Origin: JAMLGJ01 sp047972145
GTDB taxonomy: Bacteria > Actinomycetota > Acidimicrobiia > Acidimicrobiales > Microtrichaceae
Assembly: GCA_047972145.1 (NCBI GenBank)
Contig: JBKEAI010000191.1
Span: 1-12,331, forward strand
Direction of reading: 5' to 3'
Length of the DNA: 12,331 nt
The position numbers and the translations under genes were made by a program. The notes beneath the pieces were generated by a model. That model saw nothing but the letters and a program-made list of their open reading frames with translations, did no database searches and was not told the origin of the DNA. Within the stretch, counting starts at the first letter, position 1, and the number at the start of each line of letters is the position of its first letter. This document shows positions 5,985 to 12,331 of the stretch, piece by piece.

Positions 5985-7517
5985 GTGAAGGTTCTGGTTA
6001 CCGGTGCCACCGGCCTCGTGGGTGGCCACACCGCAGCTGCGCTCCAACGCGAGGGACACGAGGTCACCGCTCTGGTGCGCGATGTGCAACGGCTCGAGCG
6101 GGCCATGGCCTCGCTGGACGCCCCCGTTCCCGGAAACGTGGTCGGAGACATGACGATCCGTGGCGACGTCGAACGCGCGGCGCAGGGAACCGATGCCGTG
6201 GTGCACTGCGCTGCGATCGTCTCATTGGATCATCGACGCGCGGAGGAGATCATGGAGGGAAACCTCGCAGGCCTTCGCAACGTCCTCGAGGTAGCCGCCA
6301 AGGGGGATCTCGACCCGGTGATCTACACGTCCTCGACGAGTGCGCTGTTCTCCACCGACGCCGGGGTGCTGACCACCGAGCACCCGGTCTCGCGCTCCTC
6401 GGATGCATACGGGGCCTCGAAAGCGGCGTGTGAGACGCTGGCCCGCGACTACCAGGAGCGCGGCGCCCCGGTGACGATCACCTATCCGAGCGGGATCCTC
6501 GGTCCGCCTGCGGGTGACGCGTTCGGCGAGACCGCACAGGGTGTGTCGGGCTTCGCGGCAGCAGGGGTGATACCGACCCGGCGGGGTGCGTTGTCGTGGA
6601 TAGACGTGCGCGACCTCGCCCGGATACAGGCTGCGCTGGTGGAACCCGGCAGGGGGCCACGGCGTGTCATGTGCGGCGGGCACCTGGTCACGATGGAACG
6701 GCTCGCGGAGATGTTGCGCTCGCTCACCGGGCGTCGGTTTCCGATCGCGCCGACCTCCCCCAGTGCTCTCCGGGTGATCGGAGATGGTCTCGATGCGCTG
6801 CGATCGTTCCTTCCCATCGACACCCCGCTGTCCAGGGAGGCGATGGACCTGATCACCTGCTGGGCGGGGACCGACGACAGCGACCTGGAGGCCCTCGGCG
6901 TGCGGCTGCGGCCGGCGCAGGAGACGATGCGCGACTCGTTGATGGCATGGCATGGCGAAGGGATGATGACCGATCGCCAGATCGGTTCGCTCGCAAGCCG
7001 ATCCGTGCCGACGGGCACCGGGGTGAGCATTTCGATCGCTCCCGCACCCAAGGGGATCCGGGTACCCGCGAAGGTCCTCGCGTCAGGGCCGTTCCGCAAG
7101 CTCTCACCAAGGGTCATTCCGGCGTTCCACCGCGCGGTTCTCAAGGCCAGCGGCGGTAGGACCCTCCTGGCGACCAGAGCCAACCCGATGTTGATGCTCA
7201 CCACCACCGGCGCGCGAAGCGGCCAAGAACGCCGGACGCCGCTCGCAGCGGTGCCCCGCACCGATGGTGGATTCGTCGTGGTGGGGAGCAACTTCGCCGC
7301 CGAGAAGCACCCCGCGTGGACCGCCAACCTGTTGGCGCACCCCGACGCAACCATCAATGTCGAAGGACGCGAGGCCGAGGTGCGCGCACGGCTGCTCCCA
7401 GAGGAACAGGTCCAGGTCCTGTGGCCCGACCTCGTGGCCTGGTTCCCCAACTGGGTCGAGTACACCAACGTGACCGACCGCCGGTTCCGGGTGTTCGCAC
7501 TCGACCCGGTGTCGTAG
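5985..7517 (+). CDS. fusion: extended SDR (3beta-HSD-like) + F420-dependent DDN-type domain
   Basis: The product is 510 residues with two enzyme domains in one frame. Residues 1-325 form an extended short-chain dehydrogenase/epimerase: Rossmann motif TGATGLVGG (6-14), a catalytic Ser within YTSSTS (about 114-119) and Y142-x3-K146. The composition resembles NAD(P)-dependent 3beta-hydroxysteroid dehydrogenase or dihydroflavonol-reductase-like enzymes. Residues about 358-508 form a deazaflavin (F420H2)-dependent nitroreductase/quinone-reductase domain of the DDN family (Pfam PF04075 type): LTTTGARSG near 405-413, then VVVGSNFAAEKHPAW, WPDLVAWFPNW and TDRRFRVFALDP. GTG 5985 is chosen since it gives the typical VKVLVTGATG opening; GTG 5979 and GTG 5928 are in frame, and none has a good Shine-Dalgarno sequence. 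ATG-ATG at 6963-6968, just after GAAGG, marks the domain junction and could be an internal start left from a separate gene. The substrate is unknown. Confidence 0.9.
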   Translation: MKVLVTGATGLVGGHTAAALQREGHEVTALVRDVQRLERAMASLDAPVPGNVVGDMTIRGDVERAAQGTDAVVHCAAIVSLDHRRAEEIMEGNLAGLRNVLEVAAKGDLDPVIYTSSTSALFSTDAGVLTTEHPVSRSSDAYGASKAACETLARDYQERGAPVTITYPSGILGPPAGDAFGETAQGVSGFAAAGVIPTRRGALSWIDVRDLARIQAALVEPGRGPRRVMCGGHLVTMERLAEMLRSLTGRRFPIAPTSPSALRVIGDGLDALRSFLPIDTPLSREAMDLITCWAGTDDSDLEALGVRLRPAQETMRDSLMAWHGEGMMTDRQIGSLASRSVPTGTGVSISIAPAPKGIRVPAKVLASGPFRKLSPRVIPAFHRAVLKASGGRTLLATRANPMLMLTTTGARSGQERRTPLAAVPRTDGGFVVVGSNFAAEKHPAWTANLLAHPDATINVEGREAEVRARLLPEEQVQVLWPDLVAWFPNWVEYTNVTDRRFRVFALDPVS

Positions 7518-7541
7518 CCGACAACAGCGACGGCTGTCACC

Positions 7542-7565
7542 GGCCGGCTGGTACCTTCGCCGGCC
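7542..7565 (+). promoter_or_regulatory. hairpin abutting the herA-like start codon, with TANNNT box in the loop
   Basis: GGCCGGC (7542-7548) and GCCGGCC (7559-7565) pair perfectly around a 10-nt loop, and the next base is the A of the ATG at 7566. No Shine-Dalgarno sequence fits here. The loop holds TACCTT (7552-7557), which matches the TANNNT -10 pattern of actinobacterial leaderless promoters, eight bases before the ATG. Either a leaderless promoter lies here or readthrough mRNA folds over the start; both are inferences. Confidence 0.4.
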
Positions 7566-10025
7566 ATGACCAACGAGATGTTCCTGGGTGGGCTCGTAGA
7601 CGGATCGGGTGAGCGTGTCGAGGGGCAGATGCTGTTCGACGGCAACGACCTGACCACCCACGGGGTGATCGTCGGCATGACCGGTTCGGGCAAGACCGGC
7701 CTCGGAGTCGTCCTGCTCGAAGAACCCCTGCGCGGGGGTGTGCCGACTCTGGTGATCGACCCCAAGGGCGACATGACCAACCTCGCGCTGCGGTTCCCCG
7801 GCCTCTCCGCGCAGGAGTTCGCACCCTGGGTACCCGACGGTACCGACCCCGCCGAGGTGGCCGCCTCGTGGTCGGAAGGTCTCGCCTCTTGGAGCCTCGG
7901 TGGTGACCAGATCGCAGAGCTCGTGCAGAGCTGCGCTGTGACCGTGTACACCCCCGGCTCCTCGGCGGGGGTCGGGCTCAACATGATCGGCTCTCTCGCC
8001 GCGCCGGCCTCCCACGACGAGGAGGTGGTCGCGGATGAGATCGAGGGGATCGTGGGCGCACTGTTGTCGATGGTCGGCATCGACGCCGACCCGCTCGCAT
8101 CGCCCGAGCACATCCTGATGAGCAACCTGGTTGCCCGCGCATGGAGCGGCGGCGAGCCGATGGCACTCGGCACGCTCGTGCAGCAGATACAGGACCCTCC
8201 GATCCGAAAGCTCGGCGTGTTGGAGCTCGACACGTTCTATCCCGCCGCGCAGCGCACCAAGCTCGCCATGTTGCTCAACGGTCTGTTGGCCTCGCCTTCG
8301 TTCGCGGCTTGGGCCGAGGGCACACCCCTGGACCTGGAGCGGATGCTCACCCCCGACGATGGTGGTGTGCCGTGTTCGGTGATCTACCTCGCGCACCTCT
8401 CCGAAGAGGAACGGCGTTTCGTGGTGACCCTCGTGATGTCCAAGGTGGTCACCTGGATGCGCACACGTTCGGGCAGCCCGGACCTCGGGGCGCTGATCTA
8501 CATGGACGAGGTCTTCGGGTACGTTCCGCCGAGCGCTGAGCCACCGACCAAGAAGCCGATCCTCACGGTCCTCAAACAGGCCCGCGCGTTCGGTGTGGGC
8601 ATGGTGCTCTCCACCCAGAACCCCGTCGACCTCGACTACAAGGCACTGTCCAACGCCGGCACCTGGATGATCGGCCGGCTCCAGACCGAACGCGACGTGG
8701 GACGCCTCGAAGAGGGCCTGGCCAACAGCGCTGGTGACGTCGACGTCGCGGCTCTGTCCGCCACGATCGCGGGGCTCGCGAAGCGGAGCTTCGTGCTGCA
8801 CTCGACCTCGGGTTCGGCACCGCAGACCTTCACAACCCGATGGGCTTTGGACTACCTCGCAGGCCCGCTCACCCGCGACCAACTCGCCGAGTTGCCCGGC
8901 CAACCCGACCGGGGCGCAGTGCCGGACCCGAGCCTGGCACCGGCACCTACCACGGAGCCGACCACTGGGACCGGTCGAGGCGCTGCTCCGGTCCCTACCC
9001 CAACTCCCCAGGAACCAGCGTCGAGTGCCAGTGCTGGAGCGGAGCCGGCTTCTGTACCCGACCCCGTGACGCTCGCCGACGACGAGGTCCCCGCACCGCC
9101 GGAGGTGGCCGACGGGATCCCGGTGCGTTGGGTCGACCCTGCCGCACCGTGGCTGGCCGACCTCGGTGTAGGTGCCGGCACCACTTCGTCACTTCACGTG
9201 GCCGGTCTGGCAGCACGAATCACGGTGCTCTTCGACGAGACCAAGGCCGACCTGCGCCATACCCAGTCCTTCGAGCTCGTATCGATCGACCTGGCGGACC
9301 CCTTCGACGCCGACAGCATGGTCGCTGCGGACTACGACGACCGCGATCTGCGCGACGCTGCACCACAGGACGCGAAATACCGTCTCCCCGACGCGCCGAT
9401 ACACACCAAGACCTGGTTCAAGGCCGCCACGACCGCAATCAAGGAACGCCTCTACCGGGAATCGACACTGACACTCCAGGTGAACACAGCCCTCAAGGCC
9501 TACTCGCGCCCCGGCGAGTCGCCAGAGGAGTTCCTCGCCCGCTGCAACATCGCGGCGGACGCCAAGGCCGACGAACAGGTCGCCAAGCTTCGCTCCCAGA
9601 TCGAACGCAAGATGTCGACGGTCAACAAGGCGATCGAACGCGAACAGGTGCGGGTCACCGAGCTCCAGTCGAGGGCATCAGACGCGAAACGCCACGAGGT
9701 GATCTCCGGTGCCGGCGACCTCATCGGTTCGCTGCTGGGTGGTCGTCGCTCCACCCGGTCGATGCTCGGCAAGGTCAAGGGGGTCTCGTCGCGGCGCAAG
9801 GCGTCGTCGTCGGCCGAGGGGCGGGTCGACACCGCTCTGGCGAAGTTGGACCGCAAGCAGATCGAGCTCGAAGAGCTGGAAGCTGAGCTCGCAGATGCGA
9901 TCGCCGACATCGCAGCGGAATGGGACGCGACCGCGGCGGAGGTCGAGGACTTCGAGGTCACCCTCGAGAAGACCGACATCACCGTCGACCAGCTCTGTGT
10001 GATCTGGGTGGGATCCCCGCGATAG
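7566..10025 (+). CDS. HerA-like (COG0433) ATPase with C-terminal coiled coil
   Basis: The product is 819 residues. The ATPase core, about 25-440, has Walker A GMTGSGKT (37-44), the HerA-type DPKGD motif (65-69), Walker B LIYMDE with D314 and E315, a STQNP sensor (349-353), and Arg residues R371 and R376 in GRLQTERD as candidate arginine fingers. This matches HerA/DUF853-type ring ATPases that translocate DNA. The N-terminal barrel of classical HerA is nearly absent, since the P-loop begins at residue 37. A Pro/Thr/Ala-rich linker (about 455-515) leads to a C-terminal region whose 650-800 section is a charged coiled coil interrupted by a Gly-rich LIGSLLGGRRS segment. No NurA nuclease is nearby, so a classical end-resection pair is not supported. 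ATG 7566 follows the fusion gene by 48 bp. It converges with the GGDEF gene. Confidence 0.9.
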   Translation: MTNEMFLGGLVDGSGERVEGQMLFDGNDLTTHGVIVGMTGSGKTGLGVVLLEEPLRGGVPTLVIDPKGDMTNLALRFPGLSAQEFAPWVPDGTDPAEVAASWSEGLASWSLGGDQIAELVQSCAVTVYTPGSSAGVGLNMIGSLAAPASHDEEVVADEIEGIVGALLSMVGIDADPLASPEHILMSNLVARAWSGGEPMALGTLVQQIQDPPIRKLGVLELDTFYPAAQRTKLAMLLNGLLASPSFAAWAEGTPLDLERMLTPDDGGVPCSVIYLAHLSEEERRFVVTLVMSKVVTWMRTRSGSPDLGALIYMDEVFGYVPPSAEPPTKKPILTVLKQARAFGVGMVLSTQNPVDLDYKALSNAGTWMIGRLQTERDVGRLEEGLANSAGDVDVAALSATIAGLAKRSFVLHSTSGSAPQTFTTRWALDYLAGPLTRDQLAELPGQPDRGAVPDPSLAPAPTTEPTTGTGRGAAPVPTPTPQEPASSASAGAEPASVPDPVTLADDEVPAPPEVADGIPVRWVDPAAPWLADLGVGAGTTSSLHVAGLAARITVLFDETKADLRHTQSFELVSIDLADPFDADSMVAADYDDRDLRDAAPQDAKYRLPDAPIHTKTWFKAATTAIKERLYRESTLTLQVNTALKAYSRPGESPEEFLARCNIAADAKADEQVAKLRSQIERKMSTVNKAIEREQVRVTELQSRASDAKRHEVISGAGDLIGSLLGGRRSTRSMLGKVKGVSSRRKASSSAEGRVDTALAKLDRKQIELEELEAELADAIADIAAEWDATAAEVEDFEVTLEKTDITVDQLCVIWVGSPR

Positions 10026-10070
10026 GCGCCGGAGCCGCCACGCCTCGTGCAGGCCGGCGGATTCAGATGT

Positions 10071-11333
10071 TCAGGGCGACCCTGCGACGACTGCACCACC
10101 GCTGCGCTTCGCGTTGTAGCAGGCCTCATCGGCCCTGATCCGCAGGTCCGACAGCTCAGAAGCGAGCCCTGCTGCGACTCCGACACTCGCGCCGATGGAG
10201 ACCGTCGCGTCACCGACCTCGATCGGTCGTTTGATCCTCCGGCCCAGCCGGTCCGCCACCGCCAGGAGGTCCTGGTCCGAGCGGGCCGCCGAGCACAGCA
10301 GCAGGAACTCGTCGCATCCCATGCGCGCCGCGTGGTCGGATCGCCGGACCGACTGCACGATCCGGTCGGCCACCGTGCGGAGGACCTCGTCGCCGACGTG
10401 GTGGCCCAACGTGTCGTTCACTGCCTTGAAACGGTCGAGATCCAGTGCGATCACACCGACCCGGCAGGTGGGGTCCAGCGTGTCCATGTACTCGTCGAGC
10501 CCGGCCCGATTCGCCAGCCCGGTGAGCGGATCGTGAATCGCCACCTGGTGTAGTTGCTCGATGAGTTGGCGTCGTTCCTCGATGTTCTCGAGTTGGGTGA
10601 GGAAGTGCCGCGGTACCCCGGAGTCGTCGCGCAGCACCGTGGTGGTCGCCCGGGTCCAGATCGGTTGGCGGTCCGCGGTTAGGAAGCGCTTCTCCAACGA
10701 GAAGCTCGGGGTAGTGCCCTCGAGCAGCTCCACCGCGGCTTCGACGGTCTGTGGAAGGTCGTCGGGGTGTGTGGTGTCGAGCACCGATGTGCTGAGCAGC
10801 TCGTCGGCCGAGCGGTGCAGCAGCTCACACATCGCGGCATTGACCTGCACGTAGTCGCCCTCGAGGGTGGTGAGCGCCATACCGATCGGGCTGTTGTCGA
10901 AGGCCTGCTCGAAACGGCGTGAGTCGTCTATCGGGCGGGTCGCGACCCACGTAGAATCGTGGTCGTTGTCCAGTTGCACACGACCCATCCATGCGAGGGT
11001 CCGTCCAACGTCGTCAGGGACCGGTTCGGCGCTGAAGTGCATCGCACCCTCGGTCCCGTCGGGTCGCGTGATCCGGAGCTCGTGAGAGAACGACTCTCCA
11101 CGTTCCACGGCTCGCCACCACTCACCGATGAACTCGGCGCTGTCGTCGGGATGCACGAGGGTCATCCATCCGTCGGCGAGCGACCCCTCGACACTCGCAC
11201 CGGTCAGCTCACACCACCGGGCGTTTACCGTCACGCAACTACCGCGCGCGTCGGTGATGAACACCGCCTCAGGCGATCGAGCGAGGACGGCTTCCAAGAG
11301 TGCTCTGGTGCCTATCGGGTCTTGTGCTCCCAC
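10071..11333 (-). CDS. PAS-PAS-GGDEF sensor protein, variant GCDEF signature
   Basis: The product is 420 residues with no membrane segment, so it is probably a cytosolic sensor. PAS1 spans about 9-122 (SPEAVFITDARG to LAWMGRVQL) and PAS2 about 138-252 (FDNSPIGMALT to RHFLTQLENIEERR). A signalling helix (RRQLIEQLHQVA) leads to the GGDEF domain at about 265-415, with HDPLTGLANR (267-276) and LDLDRFKAVND (297-307). The active-site loop reads G339-C340-D341-E342-F343, so the second Gly of GGDEF is Cys. The c-di-GMP inhibitory RxxD site is intact at R330-D333 with the usual five-residue spacing. The protein may be a diguanylate cyclase or a c-di-GMP-binding degenerate form. No EAL domain is attached. 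The start is GTG 11333; AGGA lies too close to it to be a clear ribosome binding site, so the start is uncertain. Confidence 0.92.
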   Translation of the reverse strand: MGAQDPIGTRALLEAVLARSPEAVFITDARGSCVTVNARWCELTGASVEGSLADGWMTLVHPDDSAEFIGEWWRAVERGESFSHELRITRPDGTEGAMHFSAEPVPDDVGRTLAWMGRVQLDNDHDSTWVATRPIDDSRRFEQAFDNSPIGMALTTLEGDYVQVNAAMCELLHRSADELLSTSVLDTTHPDDLPQTVEAAVELLEGTTPSFSLEKRFLTADRQPIWTRATTTVLRDDSGVPRHFLTQLENIEERRQLIEQLHQVAIHDPLTGLANRAGLDEYMDTLDPTCRVGVIALDLDRFKAVNDTLGHHVGDEVLRTVADRIVQSVRRSDHAARMGCDEFLLLCSAARSDQDLLAVADRLGRRIKRPIEVGDATVSIGASVGVAAGLASELSDLRIRADEACYNAKRSGGAVVAGSP

Positions 11334-11370
11334 GTCCTGAACATCGTCAGCCGGTGCCCTGAGCTGGAGA

Positions 11371-11386
11371 GAATTGGGTCCAATTC
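11371..11386. promoter_or_regulatory. inverted repeat GAATTGG-GT-CCAATTC
   Basis: Perfect 7-bp arms with a 2-bp centre lie 38 bp upstream of the GGDEF gene start, in its divergent intergenic region (11334-11514) with the repeat-protein gene. The compact symmetric form suggests an operator rather than a terminator. The regulator is unknown. Confidence 0.5.
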
Positions 11387-11471
11387 ACGATCGGGGGGTC
11401 CCCAGGCCCCGTCACAGCGAAGCGTTGGGTCAGATCGGCCTGTACCATGGCAATCTACGCACCCGATCGTG
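11386..11471. repeat. 10-bp inverted pair CACGATCGGG / CCCGATCGTG
   Basis: CACGATCGGG at 11386-11395 is matched by its exact reverse complement at 11462-11471, 66 bp apart, in the divergent GGDEF / repeat-protein promoter region. The first copy touches the end of the GAATTGG palindrome. The pair could be two binding sites in opposite orientation or the base of a large stem. In GC-rich DNA a chance match is possible. Confidence 0.4.
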
Positions 11472-11514
11472 CACTTCCCCTTCATTCAGACAGCAGTAGA
11501 TCCAGGGGAATCCA

Positions 11515-12048
11515 GTGTCGATCACGGAATCACAACGCCACGAACTCCACCAGCGACTCGAGGAGGTGCTCGGGCCCGATGAGGCCACCGTTCTCATGGA
11601 ACACCTACCACCGGTCGGTTGGGCCGACGTCGCCACCAAGACAGATCTCGAGCACCTGCGAGTCGCCACGAGCATGGACATAGAGAACCTGCGCGTCGCC
11701 ACCAGCGCAGACATCGAACAACTACGCGCCGCAACAAGCGCAGACATCGAACAACTACGCACCGCAACAAGCGCAGACATCGAACAACTACGCACCGCGA
11801 CAAGCGCAGACATCGAACAACTACGCACCGCAACAAGCGCAGAGTTCGAACAAGTCCGCGCAGAGTTCAAGCACTTCAGACGGGAGATCACGTCCGATAT
11901 CAAACATCTCGAGACAACTCTGCGTACTGAGACCCAACAGCTCGGAGAACGGATCGAGACCCGCCTGCTGCGGGATCAACGGGCCTACATGTTCGCCATG
12001 TTGAGCGCCTTCGTGGCCCTCATGGCCCTCACCGTCGCTATTGGCTGA
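11515..12048 (+). CDS. hendecad-repeat coiled-coil protein with C-terminal membrane anchor
   Basis: The product is 177 residues starting at GTG 11515, supported by AGGGG seven bases upstream. An N-terminal segment of about 38 residues (QRHELHQRLEEVLGPDEATVLMEHLPP) precedes seven consecutive 11-residue repeats at 39-115 with consensus (V/A/T)ATSADIEQLR. Hydrophobic positions Ile and Leu recur with 11-residue spacing, as in hendecad coiled coils. The coiled coil goes on less regularly to about residue 150 (HFRREITSDIKHLETTLRTETQQL). A single hydrophobic segment at about 158-176 (MFAMLSAFVALMALTVAIG) ends the protein, predicting a tail-anchored stalk. The layout recalls the CCDC90/DUF1640-like coiled-coil membrane proteins of bacteria; that assignment is by architecture only. 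Function is unknown. It is divergent from the GGDEF gene. Confidence 0.85.
   Translation: MSITESQRHELHQRLEEVLGPDEATVLMEHLPPVGWADVATKTDLEHLRVATSMDIENLRVATSADIEQLRAATSADIEQLRTATSADIEQLRTATSADIEQLRTATSAEFEQVRAEFKHFRREITSDIKHLETTLRTETQQLGERIETRLLRDQRAYMFAMLSAFVALMALTVAIG
11629..11859 (+). repeat. 33-bp in-frame tandem repeat, seven units
   Basis: Seven 33-bp units encode the 11-residue coiled-coil repeats. The units covering 11695-11826 are nearly identical at DNA level, differing by only a few bases, while the first two and the last are diverged. Near identity in the centre with decay at the ends indicates recent expansion by slippage or unequal recombination, so unit number may vary between strains. 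Confidence 0.95.
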
Positions 12049-12122
12049 TTCCTGGCAGCCAGCTCGGGGGGCGATGGCATGCGACCATGGCATGTGGCAC
12101 ACCGGTCGCCAATTTTCGGCAT

Positions 12123-12142
12123 TCATCACCAAAATGTGATGA
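12123..12142. promoter_or_regulatory. inverted repeat TCATCAC-N6-GTGATGA
   Basis: Perfect 7-bp arms (12123-12129 and 12136-12142) around CAAAAT lie 60 bp before the amidohydrolase start. No T-tract follows, so an operator is more likely than a terminator. Just downstream, CCGGTA occurs three times between 12161 and 12183, including the 10-bp palindrome CTACCGGTAG at 12168-12177. I found no convincing -35/-10 pair here. Confidence 0.45.
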
Positions 12143-12201
12143 GGTGTCAGATTGCAGGTGCCGGTAACTACCGGTAGCCGGTAGAACCCGGGGGTACACC
12201 G

Positions 12202-12331
12202 ATGACCGAGCCCACAAACATCGAGACACCAGCCGAGGAAGACCTCCCTCTGATCATCTCGGTGGATGACCACGTGATGGAGCCCAAGGACCTGTGGCAG
12301 CAGCAGTTGCCTCCGTCCATGCGCGACAAGG
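12202..12331 (+). CDS. amidohydrolase-family protein, N-terminus only
   Basis: ATG 12202 opens a frame that runs to the right edge (43 codons and one base). After an acidic N-terminal tail it reads LPLIISVDDHVMEPKDLW, then LPPSMRDK. A DDHxxEP block at the end of the first beta strand is the start of the metal-dependent amidohydrolase family (Pfam PF04909 type, TIM barrel), where the His is a metal ligand. Actinobacterial members of this group commonly begin in this way. GGGGG at 12190-12194, seven bases before the ATG, is a plausible ribosome binding site. The substrate cannot be inferred from the fragment. Confidence 0.75.
   Translation, partial: MTEPTNIETPAEEDLPLIISVDDHVMEPKDLWQQQLPPSMRDK

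Noticed and set aside
7518..7565. Intrinsic terminator after the SDR-DDN gene
   Set aside because: The only good stem (7542-7565) has no T-tract and runs straight into a start codon, so it is not a standard terminator.
6482..8903. Long minus-strand open frames (about 583 and 599 codons) opposite the SDR-DDN and HerA-like genes
   Set aside because: They overlap each other and lie antisense to genes with clear catalytic motifs; their products show only biased composition.
10026..10070. Terminator between the convergent HerA-like and GGDEF genes
   Set aside because: The 45-bp gap shows no stable stem with a T-tract in either direction.
11629..11859. 33-bp repeats as a CRISPR array
   Set aside because: The units are contiguous with no unique spacers, are multiples of three, and encode regular coiled-coil repeats in an open frame; no cas genes are present.

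Overview
The window is GC-rich with strongly GC-biased third codon positions. Its gene set is actinobacterial: a mycobacterial-type CYP51 with its own ferredoxin, an F420-dependent nitroreductase-type (DDN) domain, lipoproteins with Thr-rich linkers, and GTG starts with weak or absent Shine-Dalgarno sequences. A non-mycobacterial actinobacterium, perhaps Acidimicrobiia or a relative, is my guess; the sequence does not settle the taxon.

Left block (1-4599, minus strand). Five genes run leftwards with almost no space between them: cyp51, a single-cluster ferredoxin that overlaps its stop codon by one base, an NTF2/SnoaL-like protein, an LtrA-family membrane protein, and a YVTN beta-propeller lipoprotein that leaves the window at base 1. 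The gaps of 27, 41 and 36 bp would allow one transcript. A TetR regulator is divergent from cyp51 (4670-5263), and a perfect TTACA-N2-TGTAA inverted repeat lies between them. The likely unit is a TetR-controlled P450/ferredoxin oxidation system acting on a sterol or triterpenoid-like substrate.

Middle block (5264-10025). Downstream of tetR are a 22-bp tandem duplication and a strong bidirectional terminator shared with a convergent small lipoprotein of unknown function. Divergent from that lipoprotein is a 510-residue fusion of an extended SDR (3beta-HSD-like) with an F420H2-dependent nitroreductase/quinone-reductase (DDN) domain. A HerA/COG0433-type ATPase with a long C-terminal coiled coil follows on the same strand.

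Right block (10026-12331). A PAS-PAS-GGDEF protein on the minus strand has the altered signature GCDEF but an intact RxxD inhibitory site. Across a divergent intergenic region rich in inverted repeats lies a GTG-started protein built from seven 11-residue coiled-coil repeats and a C-terminal membrane anchor. The start of an amidohydrolase-family gene runs off the right edge.

No tRNA, rRNA, CRISPR array, insertion sequence or phage gene was seen. The best leads are the SDR-DDN fusion, the cyp51-ferredoxin-NTF2 cluster with its operator, the hendecad-repeat membrane protein and the GCDEF variant.
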